Counted from the first letter of the stretch, positions 17,337-27,607 are shown. The stretch: 64,000 nt of DNA from Lebetimonas natsushimae (GCF_002335445.1 NZ_BDME01000002.1:372001-436000); one strand, 5' to 3'. The notes: generated by a model from the sequence alone, not told the origin. Translations and numbers: made by a program.

Positions 17337-18276
17337 TTTTTACCCATCCTATTTTCCCATCGATTTTTATTTTCGTGTAATTTTTGGTTTTATTTAAAAT
17401 TTTAACTTTGGTATCTACTATCGGTCTATAGAATATTGTCGAATTTTGTGTAGGTAAAATTTTAACTGGCGAATCTTTTTTTAAAATTTTTTCACCTTTT
17501 GGTAAAACAGTTAATATTAAATAAGCCGATAGAATAATAGGTATTATTAATATTAAAATATTTTGATAAATTAAAAATATTATTATAAAAAAAGCAATTA
17601 TAACTAATATTAATATATTAAACGGTGTAAAAAAAGTTTTTTCTTCAGGATTTATATCTGTTTGAGTGCTTATTGTTTCTTCTTTTAAAACGATCGGAAC
17701 AGTTATTTTTTTGTAATTTTCATCTAGTGTATTAAAATAATAAAAAGTAAATTTTTTAGTGTTTATTGGCAAATATGTATAATAAGTTGCTTCATCATTA
17801 TTTATAACGGTTAAATTTTCATCATTATTTATTTTAAAATCTTTTAAATTGCCATTTACAGTTTTGATTGTAAAAGATAATAAAATTCTGTTATCGGTTA
17901 AAGTCGAAATTGGATTATAAATTTTTAATTTGTCTGCAATTACATTACAAAAATTTGGAATTTTATCGATTGTTTTTGTTTGAAACAGATTATTTAATTT
18001 TATTGTTTTATTGAAATCTCTGGATAACAGAGTTAATGAATTATTTAAATCATTTTTAAATTTTATGTTTAATAAATAAATATAAGGCTGTTTGGTTATA
18101 TTTAATTCCCCTTTATTTAAAGAAAAATTTATTTCATCATTTTTAGGTGTAAGTATTTTTATTTGTAAGTTTACGATCTGATTTTTATAATAATATTTTT
18201 TTAAATTTGGATATGTAATTATTAAATTGTTAGCCCAAAGGTTTATAAAAAAAATTAAAAAAAGAAGAAATCTCAT
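17320..18276 (-). CDS. Exported protein with transmembrane hairpin and C-terminal SH3-like domain
   Basis: A 318-residue protein. It starts with a signal peptide (MRFLLFLIFFINLWA), followed by a beta-rich periplasmic region of about 200 residues. Two adjacent membrane segments lie around residues 213-255, and a C-terminal bacterial SH3-like domain follows (SPVKILPTQNSTIFYRP, TKIKIDGKIGWVKNENLE). The layout is reminiscent of BatD-like proteins, but I do not recognise it firmly. Sitting next to an M23 peptidase, an SH3 domain suggests a peptidoglycan-related role (inference). Confidence 0.65.
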   Translation of the reverse strand: MRFLLFLIFFINLWANNLIITYPNLKKYYYKNQIVNLQIKILTPKNDEINFSLNKGELNITKQPYIYLLNIKFKNDLNNSLTLLSRDFNKTIKLNNLFQTKTIDKIPNFCNVIADKLKIYNPISTLTDNRILLSFTIKTVNGNLKDFKINNDENLTVINNDEATYYTYLPINTKKFTFYYFNTLDENYKKITVPIVLKEETISTQTDINPEEKTFFTPFNILILVIIAFFIIIFLIYQNILILIIPIILSAYLILTVLPKGEKILKKDSPVKILPTQNSTIFYRPIVDTKVKILNKTKNYTKIKIDGKIGWVKNENLE

Positions 18277-19373
18277 TTTAAAGCGATGTTGTTTTCTTTG
18301 GAAAATTTATTGATATATGCTAAAAATTTTTTTCTTTGCTTACCATAAAGAGTGATTTTAACGTTATGTTTTAATTTTAAAGGGTTTATCCATTTTCCGT
18401 TATGCATAACTCCAAAATGAAGATGCGGTCCGGTTGAAAGTCCACTATTGCCAAGATATCCTATAACTGTTCCTTGTTTTACCCATTTACCCACATAAAT
18501 TCCTCTTGGCCATCCGTGAAGATGTGCATATAATGTAATATAACCGTTTTTGTGTCTTATTTTAACACTTCTTCCATATCCTCTGATCCAGCCTTTATAT
18601 ATTATTTTTCCATCAGCCACTGCATGAATCGGGGTTCCTATTTTGTTTACAAAATCTACTCCGTCATGCATTCTCCATTTGTGTAAAATAGGATGAAACC
18701 TCATTCCAAATTTTGATGAAATCCTTTTATATCTCAGAGGTGCTTTTAAAAACATTCCTTTTAGACTTTTTCCTTTTTCATCATAATATCTTCCGTCATA
18801 AGGATTTAAAAAAGCATTAATTGTATAAAAATTATTTTTTATCTGGGCATATAATATTTTTACATCTTTAATTTCTGAAAATCTTTTTTTGGCATTATAT
18901 ACAACTGTAATGGTTGTACCTTTAGGAAGAGTTCTGAAATTAACTCTGTCATTAAAAATATCAATTATTTTATTGGTTAAAATACTAAGATGAGTTGCTT
19001 TGTATAAATCATAACTTAAATAGTTATCTATTGTAACCTGAACTTCTTTTCTTTCTTCATTATAAATTATAGGAATAATTTTTGTATTATATTTATTGTC
19101 TGTTTTTATTATCTGAAGCTGTTTTTCACTGTTTATAGGAATAAGGGCTTCTTTAAAATCGTTGTTTTCTTTTAATAAGAAAATTGTTTCATTTTGTGGA
19201 ATAAATCTTACGTATCTTTTCAGATTTATAGGTAGATTATAATATATTGACAGCGGAAGATTGTTTTGTTTTAAGAAATTATAAAAGGTTTTATAACTTT
19301 TCCATTTTTGTATATCCACTTTATAAGCAAAAAGTATAAAAGGAATGAATAAAAGAATAAAAAATTTTTTCAC
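18273..19373 (-). CDS. M23 zinc metallopeptidase, Csd3/HdpA-like
   Basis: A 366-residue exported peptidoglycan hydrolase: signal peptide MKKFFILLFIPFILFAYK, an N-terminal inhibitory-type region, then a LytM (M23) domain. Zinc ligands are visible in GMRFHPILHKWRMHDGVDF (H and D) and GLSTGPHLHFGVMHNGKWINP (HxH). The layout and length resemble Helicobacter Csd3 (HdpA), a DD-endopeptidase/carboxypeptidase that affects cell shape. It overlaps its neighbours by 4 bases on both sides. Confidence 0.85.
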   Translation of the reverse strand: MKKFFILLFIPFILFAYKVDIQKWKSYKTFYNFLKQNNLPLSIYYNLPINLKRYVRFIPQNETIFLLKENNDFKEALIPINSEKQLQIIKTDNKYNTKIIPIIYNEERKEVQVTIDNYLSYDLYKATHLSILTNKIIDIFNDRVNFRTLPKGTTITVVYNAKKRFSEIKDVKILYAQIKNNFYTINAFLNPYDGRYYDEKGKSLKGMFLKAPLRYKRISSKFGMRFHPILHKWRMHDGVDFVNKIGTPIHAVADGKIIYKGWIRGYGRSVKIRHKNGYITLYAHLHGWPRGIYVGKWVKQGTVIGYLGNSGLSTGPHLHFGVMHNGKWINPLKLKHNVKITLYGKQRKKFLAYINKFSKENNIALK

Positions 19374-20035
19374 TTTAAAAATCCTTCAAGCATTTTTATT
19401 CCGTCAACTCCGCCCAATATACTTTCCATTGCTCTTTCTGGATGGGGCATCAGACCGAATACATTTTTATTTTCATTACAGATTCCGGCAATTGAGTCAA
19501 TACTTCCGTTTGGATTTAGTTCGTTTCCGTTTTTATCACAGTATTTAAGTAAAACCTGTCCATTGTCATACATTTTTTTAAGAGTCTCTTCATCTACTTT
19601 ATAATTTCCCTCGGCATGGGCTATAGGAATATTTATAATATCCCCCACTTCAAAATTTTGTAAAAATTTATTGTTATTATCAATTACTTTTAAATGATGA
19701 AATTTTGATATAAAATGCAAATTTTCATTTCTTGTCATTGCGCCTGGAAGTAAGTGTGACTCAAGTAAAATTTGAAACCCGTTACAAATTCCTAAAACGT
19801 ATCCACCTTTTTTTGCATATTCTGTAACATCCTGCATAATGGGAGAAAATCTCGCAATCGCTCCACTTCTTAAATAATCCCCATAACTGAAACCGCCAGG
19901 GAGCACCACTAAATCATAATCTTTTAATTTATCTGTATGCCATATAAATTCTGCTTTGGCCCCGATTCTTTCAAATGCCCATTTTGTGTCTCTGTCGCAG
20001 TTTGTTCCTGGAAAAACAACAACTCCTACTAACAT
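19370..20035 (-). CDS. purQ: Phosphoribosylformylglycinamidine synthase, glutaminase subunit
   Basis: A 221-residue class I glutamine amidotransferase that supplies ammonia for FGAM synthesis in the purine pathway. The nucleophile Cys lies in GGYVLGICNGFQILLE (near residue 84) and the His-Glu pair in GLMPHPERAME near the C terminus. GGFSYGDYLRSGAIA is diagnostic for PurQ. The start overlaps the purS stop by one base. The purL large subunit is not in the window. Confidence 0.95.
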   Translation of the reverse strand: MLVGVVVFPGTNCDRDTKWAFERIGAKAEFIWHTDKLKDYDLVVLPGGFSYGDYLRSGAIARFSPIMQDVTEYAKKGGYVLGICNGFQILLESHLLPGAMTRNENLHFISKFHHLKVIDNNNKFLQNFEVGDIINIPIAHAEGNYKVDEETLKKMYDNGQVLLKYCDKNGNELNPNGSIDSIAGICNENKNVFGLMPHPERAMESILGGVDGIKMLEGFLK

Positions 20036-20274
20036 TATTTTACCTCAATTTCATAATTTTCAATTACTGGGTTTGCAAGTAATTCGTCTGCCATTTTTTT
20101 TGCTTCTTCAATTGCTTTTTTTTTGTCTGCGGTATCAATATCTATTATAATCTGTTTTCCAACCCTTACATCTTTTACATCTGTAAATCCGAGAGTTTCA
20201 AGTGCATGTAATACCGCTTTTCCCTGAGGATCCAAAACTCCCTTTTTTAAATGAACATTTACAGCTATTTTCAT
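20035..20274 (-). CDS. purS: Phosphoribosylformylglycinamidine synthase subunit PurS
   Basis: A 79-residue small subunit that bridges PurL and PurQ. The sequence opens VNVHLKKGVLDPQGKAVLHALETLGF, followed by VRVGKQIIIDID, which is standard for the family. The length matches. The start overlaps the purC stop by 4 bases, so the purC-purS-purQ chain is translationally coupled. Confidence 0.94.
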   Translation of the reverse strand: MKIAVNVHLKKGVLDPQGKAVLHALETLGFTDVKDVRVGKQIIIDIDTADKKKAIEEAKKMADELLANPVIENYEIEVK

Positions 20275-20978
20275 TTTACTTCCTTTAATCTTTTTAATAT
20301 TTCGGTATACGCTTCTTTTATATCACCTAAATCAAATCTAAAAAGGTCTTTATCCATTTTTTTTCCTGTTTTTTTGTCCCATAATCTGCAACTATCAGGT
20401 GTAATTTCATCAGCTAAAATTATATGCCCGTCTTTATCTTTTCCAAATTCCACTTTGAAATCTACTAATGTAAGTCCAATTTTATCAAAAAATTTAGTTA
20501 AAAATTCATTTATTTTTCTTCCATATTCTCTTAGAATATCAAGTTCTTTTCTGTCATTTACTAAATTAAGTATCATTGCATGGTCATCATTAATTAAAGG
20601 ATCGTTTAAATCATCATTTTTATAATAAAATTCAACAATTGTAAATGGTAATTTCTCCCCTTCTTTAAGTCCCAATCTTTTTGATAAACTTCCCGCCGCA
20701 ATATTTCTTACGACCACTTCTATAGGAATTATATCGACTTTTTTAACAAGCAATTTAGTACTATCTATCTGTTTAATTAAATGTGTCGGGATTCCTTCTT
20801 TTTCAAGAGCTTTGAAAATAAGAGTGGTAATTGCACAGTTTAATTCGCCTTTTCCGCTTTCACTTGCCGCTTTTTCTCCGTTAAAAGCCGTAAGTGAATC
20901 TTTAAATTCGCATATTACTTCATTTGGATTATCAGCTTCATAAATTTTTTTTGCTTTTCCTTCATATAAAAGTTTCAT
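20271..20978 (-). CDS. purC: SAICAR synthetase
   Basis: A 235-residue phosphoribosylaminoimidazole-succinocarboxamide synthase of purine biosynthesis. It has LLYEGKAKKIYEAD at the N terminus, KKVDIIPIEVVVRNIAAGSL near residue 74 and ILADEITPDSCRLWD near residue 187 for ATP and substrate binding. The length is typical. It starts 1 base after the ctp stop. Confidence 0.96.
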   Translation of the reverse strand: MKLLYEGKAKKIYEADNPNEVICEFKDSLTAFNGEKAASESGKGELNCAITTLIFKALEKEGIPTHLIKQIDSTKLLVKKVDIIPIEVVVRNIAAGSLSKRLGLKEGEKLPFTIVEFYYKNDDLNDPLINDDHAMILNLVNDRKELDILREYGRKINEFLTKFFDKIGLTLVDFKVEFGKDKDGHIILADEITPDSCRLWDKKTGKKMDKDLFRFDLGDIKEAYTEILKRLKEVK

Positions 20979-22226
20979 TTATTCTCCTTGTTTGGCTATT
21001 ATTAATGCTTTTAAAATATTAGCACCGGTTAAAAGTTGTAAATCATTGTCCAATTTTTTAATTTTTTGATTATATTTTGTTTTTTTAGTTTTTTTATTTT
21101 TGTTAAGTTCAGCTCTTAAATGATTTTTAAGTTCAGATTCTTTAATTAAAGCATTTTCATTTTTTTCTTTTTCAATTTTTGCAGGATGAACTATTATATC
21201 GGGAACAACACCTTTTGCCTGAATTGTTCTGCCGCTAGGAAGATAATATCTTGCGACAGTGAGCCTAACCGCTTCATTTTTATTTATAGGTAAAATCGCC
21301 TGAACACTTCCTTTTCCAAAGGTTGTTTCACCTACGATTACAGCCCTTTTATGATCCTGCAGTGCTCCGCTTACTATTTCACTAGCACTCGCACTTCCGC
21401 CATTTACTAATACTACAATAGGTATATTCTTATAAGTTCCGCTTGAATGTGCATAAAACACCTGATTTTCGCTTGAAACTCTTCCTTTTTGAGAAACTAA
21501 AACACCTTTATCGATAAATAGATCAAGAGTTCCAACTGCCTGGTTTAAAAGACCTCCCGGATTGTTTCTAAGGTCAATTATAATACCTTTTTTATGATAT
21601 TTTTTAAGATTTTTAAGTGCTTTTTTTAATGAACTTACTACATTTTTATCAAAACTGCTTATTCTGATATATTCAATTTCTGGATAATTTTGTAAAGCAT
21701 AGGTTTTTACTGATTTTATTTTTATGATAGCCCTTGTAATGGTTACATCAAATGTTTTACCGCCCCTTACGATTGTAAGTGTTACTTTTGTTCCAGGTTT
21801 TCCCCTCATTAAGTTAACATCTTCATCCAATGTTAAATCAAGTGTGGCTTTTCCATTTATTTTTAAAATAATATCTCCGGCTTTTAAACCAGCTTTGTAT
21901 GCAGGAGTGTCATCAATAGGTGAAATAACGGTTAAAACACCATTTCTTATCCCTATTACAACTCCCAGTCCTCCAAATTCACCTGTTGTTTGAACTTTTA
22001 AATCTTCATAAGCTTTTTTGTCCAAATAGCTTGAATGAGGGTCAAGATTTGGCAGAAGACCTTTTAGAGCTTTATTTATAATAGTAGTAGTATTTAATTC
22101 ATCTACATAATAAGCTTCAATAATATTTACTACTTTTACAAATTTTTCATAAGCTGCAAGACGGGTTTCTTTAGTTTCAGCAAATAAGGAAACTATCATA
22201 AAAACAGATAGTAAAAATTTTTTCAT
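20979..22226 (-). CDS. ctpA: Carboxy-terminal processing protease (S41)
   Basis: A 415-residue periplasmic serine protease: signal peptide MKKFLLSVFMIVSLFA, a PDZ domain around residues 80-160 (FGGLGVVIGIRNGV, AGLKAGDIILKING), then the S41 catalytic core with Ser in NGGSASASEIV (residues 285-295) and Lys in TTFGKGSVQ (about K315). I chose the ATG at 22226 because it gives a proper signal peptide with AAGGAA upstream; an earlier in-frame start adds 16 unlikely residues. It is the first gene of the ten-gene minus-strand operon and is divergent from clpB. Confidence 0.92.
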   Translation of the reverse strand: MKKFLLSVFMIVSLFAETKETRLAAYEKFVKVVNIIEAYYVDELNTTTIINKALKGLLPNLDPHSSYLDKKAYEDLKVQTTGEFGGLGVVIGIRNGVLTVISPIDDTPAYKAGLKAGDIILKINGKATLDLTLDEDVNLMRGKPGTKVTLTIVRGGKTFDVTITRAIIKIKSVKTYALQNYPEIEYIRISSFDKNVVSSLKKALKNLKKYHKKGIIIDLRNNPGGLLNQAVGTLDLFIDKGVLVSQKGRVSSENQVFYAHSSGTYKNIPIVVLVNGGSASASEIVSGALQDHKRAVIVGETTFGKGSVQAILPINKNEAVRLTVARYYLPSGRTIQAKGVVPDIIVHPAKIEKEKNENALIKESELKNHLRAELNKNKKTKKTKYNQKIKKLDNDLQLLTGANILKALIIAKQGE

Positions 22227-22365
22227 TAAATTCCTTTTTATTGGAATTCTATTATATTTGTTAATAAATTTCAATTAAAAATAAAATTTAAAAATAAAAA
22301 GCACTCAATCATGATTTTATTAATAAAAAAAAAGTTAAAAAAATAAAAATTTTTTAATTAAAAAA

Positions 22366-22396
22366 CTTGACACAAAGACACTCAATTTGATATAAT
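22366..22396 (+). promoter_or_regulatory. clpB promoter with HAIR-like (HspR) operator
   Basis: TTGACA (22367-22372), an 18-base spacer and TATAAT (22391-22396). The -35 box is embedded in CTTGACA-N7-ACTCAAT (22366-22386), which matches 11 of 14 positions of the HspR-associated inverted repeat CTTGAGT-N7-ACTCAAG. HspR repression of clpB is known in Campylobacter and Helicobacter relatives. HspR control here is inference. Confidence 0.7.
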
Positions 22397-22427
22397 AACA
22401 GTAACTAAAACTTTTAAGGAGGAGAAT

Positions 22428-25040
22428 ATGGAAAAACTATTCGAAAAATTAACAAATCAAATGATGGAGGCAATTGAGAGCGGGCTAAGTCTAGCACTTC
22501 ATAATAAAAACCCGGAGGTACACCCATTACATGTGGTTTGGGGACTTATTACAAATACAAATACAGTTTTAAACCAAGCGTTTAATAAGATGGGTGTAGA
22601 TAAAACCGCAATAGAACTTGAAATAAAAAGTGCTGTTGATAATTTGCCAAAAGTAGACAATATTACAAAAGAATCGATAAGAATCGGAAGAGAACTTATT
22701 CAAAGTTTACAAAATGCAGAAGCACTTGCTACAAGATTTGGAGATAAATATATAGCTGTTGATACTTGGTTAATTGCAAACCTAGACAGTTTCAAAGACA
22801 CAATTGGAAAATACGTAGACATATTTGAGCTTAAAAAAACACTTGAAGCTATAAGAGGGGATAAAAAAATTGAAAGTAAAAGTGCGGATGAAAATCTTGA
22901 TGCACTTAACAAATACGGAATTGATTTGACTGCAAAAGCAAGAGCAGGTGAACTTGACCCAGTAATCGGTAGAGATGAAGAAATAAACAGAATGACTCAA
23001 ATTTTAATTAGAAAAACCAAAAACAATCCGATTTTGCTCGGAGAACCTGGTGTTGGTAAAACAGCTCTTGTAGAAGGTTTGGCTCAAAGAATTGTAAAAA
23101 AAGAAGTGCCGACAAGTTTACAAAACAGAAGGATTATTGCACTTGACATGACTGCATTAATTGCCGGGGCAAAATACAGAGGTGAATTTGAAGATAGACT
23201 TAAAGCTGTTGTGGATGAGGTAAAAGCAAATCCGGATGTAATTTTATTCATAGATGAAATTCATACCATTGTAGGGGCAGGGGCTAGTGAAGGTAGCATG
23301 GATGCGGCAAATATTTTAAAACCAGCACTTGCAAGAGGAGAGCTTAGAACTATCGGTGCTACAACACTTAAAGAATATAGAAAATATTTTGAAAAAGATG
23401 CAGCTCTTCAAAGAAGATTCCAGCCAGTAATGGTAAATGAACCAAGTGTAAATGAAGCAATCAGAATCTTAAGAGGTCTTAAAGAAAGGCTAGAAGCACA
23501 CCATCAGGTGTTGATTAAAGATGAAGCACTGGTTGCTGCTGCGAAATTAACAGACAGATATATTTCTGATAGATTTTTACCGGACAAAGCAATTGATGCA
23601 ATTGATGAAGCTGCGGCAGAAATTAGAATGCAGATTGAATCTGAGCCATTTGAACTTGCAAAAATTAAAAGAGAAATAGAACAGTTAATGGTTGAAAAAG
23701 AAGCGCTTCAACTTGAAATTGAAAGCAGTAGCAATAAAGAAAAAATTCAAAAGAGATTACAAGAGATAGAGAAAGAACTTGCAAATCTTGAAGAAGAAAA
23801 AAGAAAACTTGAAAGCAAATTTGAAGAGGAAAAAAGAGTATTAAAATCAATAGCAGAAACCAAAGAAGAAATTGAAAAGCTTAAAACTCAGGCTGAAATT
23901 GCAAAAAGAGAAGGCGACTTTACAAAAGCTGCCGAAATTGAATACGGAAAAATCGTAGAACTCAGAAAAAAAGTGGAAGAGCTTGAGAAAAAATGGGAAG
24001 AAATGCAAAAAGAGGGAACACTTCTTAAAAATGCGGTTGATGAAGAAGCGGTTGCCGATGTTGTTAGTAAATGGACAGGAATTCCTGTTAGTAAGATGTT
24101 ACAAAGCGAACTTGAAAAAATACTTCATATTGAAGATGAGCTTAAAAAATGGGTTGTTGGTCAGGATGAGGCTATTAAAGCTGTTGCTAGAGCAATTAAG
24201 AGAAACAAAGCAGGTCTTGGAGATCCAAACAGACCAATTGGTAGCTTTATGTTCTTAGGACCAACTGGGGTTGGTAAGACTGAGACAGCAAAAACATTAG
24301 CAAGATTTTTATTTGATGATGAAAAAGCAATGATAAGATTTGATATGAGTGAATATATGGATAAAATAAGTGTATCAAAATTAATCGGTGCTGCTCCTGG
24401 ATATGTAGGATATGAAGAAGGCGGACAGTTAACAGAAGCTGTGAGAAGAAGACCTTACAGCGTTATTTTATTTGACGAAATTGAAAAAGCACACCCTGAT
24501 GTATTTAACATATTATTACAGGTGCTTGATGACGGAAGACTTACAGATAATAAAGGTGTAACAGTCGATTTTAAAAATACTATTATTATCTTAACAAGTA
24601 ACATTGCAAGCGATATTATTATGGAAATCAAAGATCCAGAAGCAAGAAAAGAAGCTGTTTGGGCAGAACTTAAAAGAAGAATGAAACCAGAATTCTTAAA
24701 CAGACTTGATGATGTAGTTGTATTTAATCCACTAGGAAAAGAACAGGTTAAAGAAATTGTTGAAATATTACTTAGAAAAATTAAAGCAAGACTTGCTGAA
24801 AGAGATATTGATTTAGAATTAAGCGAAAATGCAAAAGATTTTATCGCAGAAGTCGGATTTGACCCGGTATTTGGTGCAAGACCATTAAAAAGAGCAATGG
24901 CTGAAGTTATTGAAGATACATTGGCAGAACTTATTCTTGAAGGAAAAGTTAAAGACGGAGATAAAATAGAATTTGATATAGACGGAGATTTCGTAGTAGT
25001 TAAATCAAATGGTCAGGAAGTAGGAAGATACCACAAATAA
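22428..25040 (+). CDS. clpB: ATP-dependent chaperone ClpB
   Basis: An 870-residue disaggregase. It has a Clp N domain (residues 1-145), a first AAA domain with Walker A GEPGVGKT (205-212) and Walker [10 protein letters not shown], and the long coiled-coil middle domain (about residues 405-530, Glu/Lys-rich). The second AAA domain has Walker A GPTGVGKT (611-618) and a C-terminal D2-small domain ([14 protein letters not shown]). The length is standard for ClpB. GGAGGAG precedes the ATG. It stands alone behind a heat-shock-type promoter and ahead of a terminator. Confidence 0.97.
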   Translation: MEKLFEKLTNQMMEAIESGLSLALHNKNPEVHPLHVVWGLITNTNTVLNQAFNKMGVDKTAIELEIKSAVDNLPKVDNITKESIRIGRELIQSLQNAEALATRFGDKYIAVDTWLIANLDSFKDTIGKYVDIFELKKTLEAIRGDKKIESKSADENLDALNKYGIDLTAKARAGELDPVIGRDEEINRMTQILIRKTKNNPILLGEPGVGKTALVEGLAQRIVKKEVPTSLQNRRIIALDMTALIAGAKYRGEFEDRLKAVVDEVKANPDVILFIDEIHTIVGAGASEGSMDAANILKPALARGELRTIGATTLKEYRKYFEKDAALQRRFQPVMVNEPSVNEAIRILRGLKERLEAHHQVLIKDEALVAAAKLTDRYISDRFLPDKAIDAIDEAAAEIRMQIESEPFELAKIKREIEQLMVEKEALQLEIESSSNKEKIQKRLQEIEKELANLEEEKRKLESKFEEEKRVLKSIAETKEEIEKLKTQAEIAKREGDFTKAAEIEYGKIVELRKKVEELEKKWEEMQKEGTLLKNAVDEEAVADVVSKWTGIPVSKMLQSELEKILHIEDELKKWVVGQDEAIKAVARAIKRNKAGLGDPNRPIGSFMFLGPTGVGKTETAKTLARFLFDDEKAMIRFDMSEYMDKISVSKLIGAAPGYVGYEEGGQLTEAVRRRPYSVILFDEIEKAHPDVFNILLQVLDDGRLTDNKGVTVDFKNTIIILTSNIASDIIMEIKDPEARKEAVWAELKRRMKPEFLNRLDDVVVFNPLGKEQVKEIVEILLRKIKARLAERDIDLELSENAKDFIAEVGFDPVFGARPLKRAMAEVIEDTLAELILEGKVKDGDKIEFDIDGDFVVVKSNGQEVGRYHK

Positions 25041-25045
25041 TTTTA

Positions 25046-25060
25046 ACCCCTCTGCGGGGT
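25046..25060 (+). terminator. Hairpin terminator after clpB
   Basis: ACCCC (25046-25050) pairs with GGGGT (25056-25060) around the loop TCTGC, 6 bases after the clpB stop. The T-rich part (TTAATTTTTTG) comes some 13 bases later, so the terminator is imperfect. Confidence 0.6.
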
Positions 25061-25180
25061 ATATGAAATAGTTAATTTTTTGTAAATTTTCCTCTGTTTT
25101 TTCATTCTTTTTCTTGAAATGAATAAATGTTTACTTTTGGTGTTATTTTTGTTAATATAACCTTAAAAAAGGCTTGGAAA

Positions 25181-25543
25181 ATGTACTATTTTTTATACGG
25201 GCTACACATTGTATTATTCTTCAGTTACGGAGTATTTTTTCTGCAATTTATTAAATCTTTACAGTCGAATTTTCAAACAAAATTATTTGCAATTTTGAGT
25301 ATTGTTTTTATGCTGCTCCTTTTAATTGACGGTACCAAACTTATATTATTAAATCCTGTTGTCGCAAAAAGCGGTGTTTGGCTTCATGTAAAACTTTCTG
25401 TTTTTATATTTGTAATGCTTGAAAATGTTTATTTAATTTTTACAAAAAAAAGATTTTCATTAAAATTTTATGAAATTTTGTATTTTTTAAATTATATTTT
25501 GTTTATAATTATGATTGTACTAGCAGTATTTAAACCGTTTTAA
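25181..25543 (+). CDS. Four-span inner membrane protein, unknown
   Basis: A 120-residue, very hydrophobic protein with four predicted membrane helices (about residues 2-24, 34-56, 66-86 and 96-117) and short polar loops. The overall pattern resembles CopD- or SirB-like small membrane domains, but no diagnostic residues allow a name. I chose the ATG at 25181 (MYYFLYGLHIV) with AAGG upstream; an earlier in-frame ATG at 25127 is possible. It lies 13 bases before the PAS protein gene, so a link to the taxis pair is possible. Confidence 0.6.
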   Translation: MYYFLYGLHIVLFFSYGVFFLQFIKSLQSNFQTKLFAILSIVFMLLLLIDGTKLILLNPVVAKSGVWLHVKLSVFIFVMLENVYLIFTKKRFSLKFYEILYFLNYILFIIMIVLAVFKPF

Positions 25544-25556
25544 GAAGGAATAAAAA

Positions 25557-26138
25557 ATGAGTGAAGAGAGAATAAAAGAGAAGCTAAATGCCGGTAAAAG
25601 GCTCAGCAAATTAGATGCGCCCAAAAATCTGATCAATAAAGAATATGTGTTAAAAGATGATGATTTTATTGTAAGTAAAACCGATACAAAAGGTTATATT
25701 ACCTACTGTAACAGAATTTTCGTGGAAGCGGCAGGCTGGAACAGATTTGAACTGATTGGAGCCAATCATAATATTATCAGACATCCCCATATGCCAAAAA
25801 TTGCTTTTAAAATACTCTGGGATTTAATTCAAAGTGGAAAAGAATTTTTCGGATTTGTAAAAAATTTGAGAAAAGACGGTGGATTTTACTGGGTGCTTGC
25901 ATATATTACCCCTGATTTTGATTTAAATGGAAGAATTGTGGGATATACATCTTTTAGAAAAAAGCCTAGCAGAAGGGGAATTGAATTTTTAGAACCAATC
26001 TATCTGCAACTGGTAGAAGCCGAGAAAAGCGGAGGTATGGCTGCAAGTTATGAGTTGTTAAAAGAAATATTAAATGCTGATGATGAGAATGTAATAGAAA
26101 AATATCATAAATTAGTTTTTGAATTGCAAAAGGATTAA
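25557..26138 (+). CDS. PAS-domain energy-taxis sensor, CetB/Aer-like
   Basis: A 193-residue soluble protein with a single Aer-type PAS domain at residues 38-145 (SKTDTKGYITYCNRIFVEAAGW, GANHNIIRHPHMPKIAF, LRKDGGFYWVLAYI). The IRHPHMP motif is typical of FAD-binding Aer/CetB PAS domains. A helical C-terminal part follows. The next gene, 3 bases on, encodes a chemoreceptor, the same split arrangement as Campylobacter CetB and CetA, where the PAS protein senses redox state and signals through the receptor. FAD binding is inferred from the family. Confidence 0.82.
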   Translation: MSEERIKEKLNAGKRLSKLDAPKNLINKEYVLKDDDFIVSKTDTKGYITYCNRIFVEAAGWNRFELIGANHNIIRHPHMPKIAFKILWDLIQSGKEFFGFVKNLRKDGGFYWVLAYITPDFDLNGRIVGYTSFRKKPSRRGIEFLEPIYLQLVEAEKSGGMAASYELLKEILNADDENVIEKYHKLVFELQKD

Positions 26139-26141
26139 ATA

Positions 26142-27599
26142 ATGAATAAAATAAAAGAAATAACCGCGACAATTGTATCAGTTTTATTAGCCGTTTATTT
26201 AGCATATAGAGGGGAATATATCGCATCTGTTGTAGCTGTTATTGTAAGTATGTTTTTTTGGCTGCCAAAACAGGAAAAAAGCCATTCTAATGAAGAACTT
26301 GAGAAAATAAATAATATTGTCGAAAAAGCATATAATGGAGAGCTTTATCACAGGATAATTTTGGAAGATGATAAAACTTTGGAAGAAAAAATCGGTTGGA
26401 ATATAAACGAAATGTTGGACCAGATTGAAGATTTGCTCAGAGAATCAGAAAATACAATAAAAGCAATTATAAACGGGGATGATTATAGATATGTAATGCC
26501 AAACGGCCTTCATGGAGAATTTAAAAAAGTTGCACTTGAATTTGAAAAAGCTATAGAATCTCTTAAAATATCCAAAAAAGTGGAAATGGTGGCGAGTCTG
26601 GGGGAAAAATTTACGAAAATCGACGGCGGTGTTCCTGCCAATTTGCAAAGAGTTGCAAATAATGTGTTAACAATTGATAAGGCATTTAAAGAAATAGCAG
26701 ATAAAGTCCAGCAATCTACAAATAATGCCAATGAAACTTATCAAATTATGCAGAAAACAAGGGGTGATTTTGATGAGCTTTCTGTAAAAGTTGAAGAAAC
26801 AAGCAGGGAAATTAGGGAGATGTCTGAACATATAAGCTCGATTTCAAATATTGTAGAACTTATTAAAGATATTGCGGATCAGACTAATTTATTAGCTCTG
26901 AATGCAGCAATAGAAGCTGCAAGGGCAGGGGAGCACGGCAGAGGTTTTGCCGTTGTTGCCGATAATGTTAGAGAACTTGCGGAAAAAACTCAAAAAGCCA
27001 CAAATGAGATTGCCATTACAATCCAGACACTTCAACAGCAGTTTATGAATATTTCAGAAAATACTGAGCAGGTTGTTAATATTTCATCTAAATCTCACGA
27101 AACTTTAGTAAAATTTGAAGAATTAATTAATATATTGCAAAAAGATTTAAATGAAGTCGATCTGATTTCAGAAGAAAACGCTCTTAAAATTTTGTTTATT
27201 TCTTTTGTAATTCACCATATTGTATATAAATCAAATTTGTATGCGTCTGTTACAAGAGAAAAAATCTTAGACGGTTTAAAAAATATAAATGCACATAATT
27301 GTATTTTAGGTAAATGGCTTGATAATTCTAAAATTAAATCAGTAATTGAAAAATGCAAAAATTACAAAGCAATTATTGAATATCACCAAAAAATGCATGA
27401 ATTGGGTGAAAAAGTGGTTGAAAAAATTGAAAAAGAAGGCGTTACAAAAGAAAATAGCGATTGGTATTATAATAAATTATTAAATGTTGAGCAAAATGCC
27501 AGAAAACTGTTTGAAGAATTTAATAAATTGGCTGAATGTATCATAGAAAACAAAGAAGTAAAAGAAATATTGATTTTTAGCGAAGAAATTTTAGATTAA
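26142..27599 (+). CDS. Methyl-accepting chemotaxis protein with C-terminal CZB domain (CetA-like)
   Basis: A 485-residue receptor. Two short membrane helices near the N terminus (about residues 8-24 and 28-44) leave almost no periplasmic loop, so sensing must be internal. A HAMP-like helical region follows, then the signalling tip ([20 protein letters not shown]) near residue 245. The C-terminal CZB domain carries [18 protein letters not shown] and YHQKMHELG, with the His/Cys residues expected to bind zinc. The gene pairs with the upstream PAS gene. Confidence 0.87.
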   Translation: MNKIKEITATIVSVLLAVYLAYRGEYIASVVAVIVSMFFWLPKQEKSHSNEELEKINNIVEKAYNGELYHRIILEDDKTLEEKIGWNINEMLDQIEDLLRESENTIKAIINGDDYRYVMPNGLHGEFKKVALEFEKAIESLKISKKVEMVASLGEKFTKIDGGVPANLQRVANNVLTIDKAFKEIADKVQQSTNNANETYQIMQKTRGDFDELSVKVEETSREIREMSEHISSISNIVELIKDIADQTNLLALNAAIEAARAGEHGRGFAVVADNVRELAEKTQKATNEIAITIQTLQQQFMNISENTEQVVNISSKSHETLVKFEELINILQKDLNEVDLISEENALKILFISFVIHHIVYKSNLYASVTREKILDGLKNINAHNCILGKWLDNSKIKSVIEKCKNYKAIIEYHQKMHELGEKVVEKIEKEGVTKENSDWYYNKLLNVEQNARKLFEEFNKLAECIIENKEVKEILIFSEEILD

Positions 27600-27607
27600 G
27601 GAGATTT

